This document shows, in pieces, positions 5,504 through 6,403 of a stretch of DNA of 6,403 bases. This stretch comes from Planctomycetota bacterium. Lineage in GTDB: Bacteria; Planctomycetota; Phycisphaerae; Phycisphaerales; SM1A02. Position 1 is the stretch's first letter; every line of letters begins with the position of its first letter. A program made the position numbers and the translations under genes. The notes beneath the pieces are model-generated. The model did no database searches. It was not told the origin of the DNA and worked only from the letters and a program-made list of their open reading frames with translations. The DNA is taken from assembly GCA_027295435.1 (NCBI GenBank), contig JAPUKX010000364.1, positions 1 to 6,403 of the forward strand. Reading direction: 5' to 3'.

Positions 5504-6403
5504 ATGAATGACAGCCCCCCGCCCGCCACAGGTTCGAGGTTTGGTCGTGCCGATTGGTCCATCGCCCGGGTGTGCATCGGCCTGGCCAGGGGATGTGACC
5601 GCGGGCAGATCTATCGGCTCCGACACGCGGTGTATGCGCGCGAGCTGGGACAGCACCTGGTGAATGGGCAAGGCGATCTGCGCGACGATCTGGACGGCTT
5701 CAACACCTATCTCGTCGCACGAATCGGCCCAACGGTGGCGGGGTTCGTGAGCATCACGCCGCCGCCGAATGCCGATGCAAAGACCTCGCATCACTATTCG
5801 ATCGACAAGTATGTTCAGCGCGATCAACTGCCGTTCGACTTCGATGACGGCGTGTACGAGATCCGGCTCTTGACGGTGGCCGAGGCCTTTCGAGGATCGA
5901 AGCTGGCTTCGCTTCTGATGTATGCGGCGCTGCGCTGGGTCGAAGGCCGCGGCGGCCGGCGCATCGTCGCGCTGGGGCGGCGTGAAGTCATGGGGCTGTA
6001 CCGCAAGATCGGATTGCAACCTCTGGGCATCATTGTTCGCGGCGGTGATGTGACGTTCGAGCTGATGACCGCTACGGTCGATACGCTGCAGCGGCACGTT
6101 GCCGCACACGCGCCGCTCGTGCGCCGATTGGAGACATTCGCGCAGTGGCAGCTTGATGTGCCGTTGCAACAAACCAACGGCTGCGATCACGGCGGGTCGT
6201 TCTTCGGTGCGATCGGCCAGCGATTCGATTCCCTTGACCGCCGCAAGAAGGTGATCAACGCTGACGTGCTCGACGCATGGTTCGATCCATCGCCGAAAGT
6301 CCTTGCCGCCTTGGGCGAGCACTTGCCCTGGCTGGTGCGGACGAGCCCTCCGACCGGTGCCGAGGGGCTGCGGCGCACGATCGCCGAGGTGCGCGGCGTC
6401 GAG
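5504..6403 (+). CDS. GNAT acyltransferase (LuxI/FeeM-like) fused to PLP-dependent aminotransferase, N-terminal 300 residues
   Basis: The frame is open for exactly 300 codons from ATG 5504 to the window end with no stop, so the gene is cut by the window edge. Residues about 30-185 form a GNAT fold. The opening Y-R-L-R-H-A-V-Y-A-R-E-L (37-48), the acidic DDLDGFNTYLVAR segment (61-73) and the strand Y-E-I-R-L-L-T-V (118-125) resemble the R-x-x-V-F, D-x-x-D and E-x-R-x-x-V pattern of LuxI-type autoinducer synthases and FeeM-type N-acyl amino acid synthases. RGSKLA (130-135) is the CoA-phosphate loop, and GLYRKIGLQPLG (from about 165) is the usual GNAT ending. A linker with HGGSFFGAIG follows. From V250, INADVLDAWFDPSPKVLAALGEHLPWLVRTSPP matches the start of class I/II aminotransferases of the histidinol-phosphate type, where the segment leads into the first substrate-binding loop. 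The PLP lysine would be outside the window. The two activities suggest synthesis of an acylated or aminated small molecule; the substrates cannot be told. The aminotransferase half is the less certain, being only its first 50 residues. Confidence 0.8.
   Translation, partial: MNDSPPPATGSRFGRADWSIARVCIGLARGCDRGQIYRLRHAVYARELGQHLVNGQGDLRDDLDGFNTYLVARIGPTVAGFVSITPPPNADAKTSHHYSIDKYVQRDQLPFDFDDGVYEIRLLTVAEAFRGSKLASLLMYAALRWVEGRGGRRIVALGRREVMGLYRKIGLQPLGIIVRGGDVTFELMTATVDTLQRHVAAHAPLVRRLETFAQWQLDVPLQQTNGCDHGGSFFGAIGQRFDSLDRRKKVINADVLDAWFDPSPKVLAALGEHLPWLVRTSPPTGAEGLRRTIAEVRGVE

Noticed and set aside
5456..6322. Long open frame of 288 codons on the - strand
   Set aside because: It lies antisense to the GNAT-aminotransferase gene, which has a ribosome binding site, a recognisable fold and a full 300-codon open frame. 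The - strand product has no recognisable motif and is a shadow of codon bias in GC-rich DNA.

Overview
The window looks like a piece of a high-GC, Gram-negative-type bacterial genome. The style of the genes suggests a planctomycete or a related environmental lineage: a PNPase C-terminus with the GTDGMCHISEL type of S1 domain, a secreted SnoaL-like/VCBS/ASPIC-UnbV (CRTAC1-type) protein, a sigma-54 activator, and a GNAT-aminotransferase fusion. This placement is inference from protein style only; no rRNA or other marker is present.

Layout. (1) Bases 2-265 encode the last part of polynucleotide phosphorylase (pnp), mainly its S1 RNA-binding domain. (2) Bases 266-584 hold no gene. The first part carries a cluster of four short GC-rich hairpins, all with 3-nt loops, three of which are variants of one design with compensating stem changes. 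(3) Bases 585-3568 are a tight two-gene + strand operon with a 2-nt gap: a 212-aa secreted protein of unknown function, then a 780-aa secreted protein with an N-terminal NTF2/SnoaL-like region, seven D-x-D/N-x-D-G (FG-GAP/VCBS) repeats and a C-terminal ASPIC/UnbV domain. (4) Bases 3569-3734 separate two convergent genes and hold a G-run polypurine tract and a 9-bp-stem hairpin. (5) Bases 3735-5282 on the - strand encode a sigma-54-dependent activator (AAA+ and Fis-type HTH) whose N-terminal ~200 residues match no sensor domain I recognise. (6) Bases 5283-5503 are a divergent control region with a perfect 17-bp palindrome, a second inverted repeat and a close match to a -24/-12 sigma-54 promoter. 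(7) From 5504 to the window end runs an open, unfinished + strand gene: a GNAT domain resembling the LuxI/FeeM acyltransferase group, fused to the beginning of a PLP-dependent aminotransferase.

The most interesting unit is regions 5-7. An orphan-type sigma-54 activator is divergently arranged with a sigma-54 promoter, a palindrome placed where an upstream activator site would be expected, and a fused acyltransferase/aminotransferase that could make a small acylated or aminated metabolite, possibly a signal. The regulatory link is inferred from arrangement and motifs. The product of the fusion enzyme cannot be told from the sequence.
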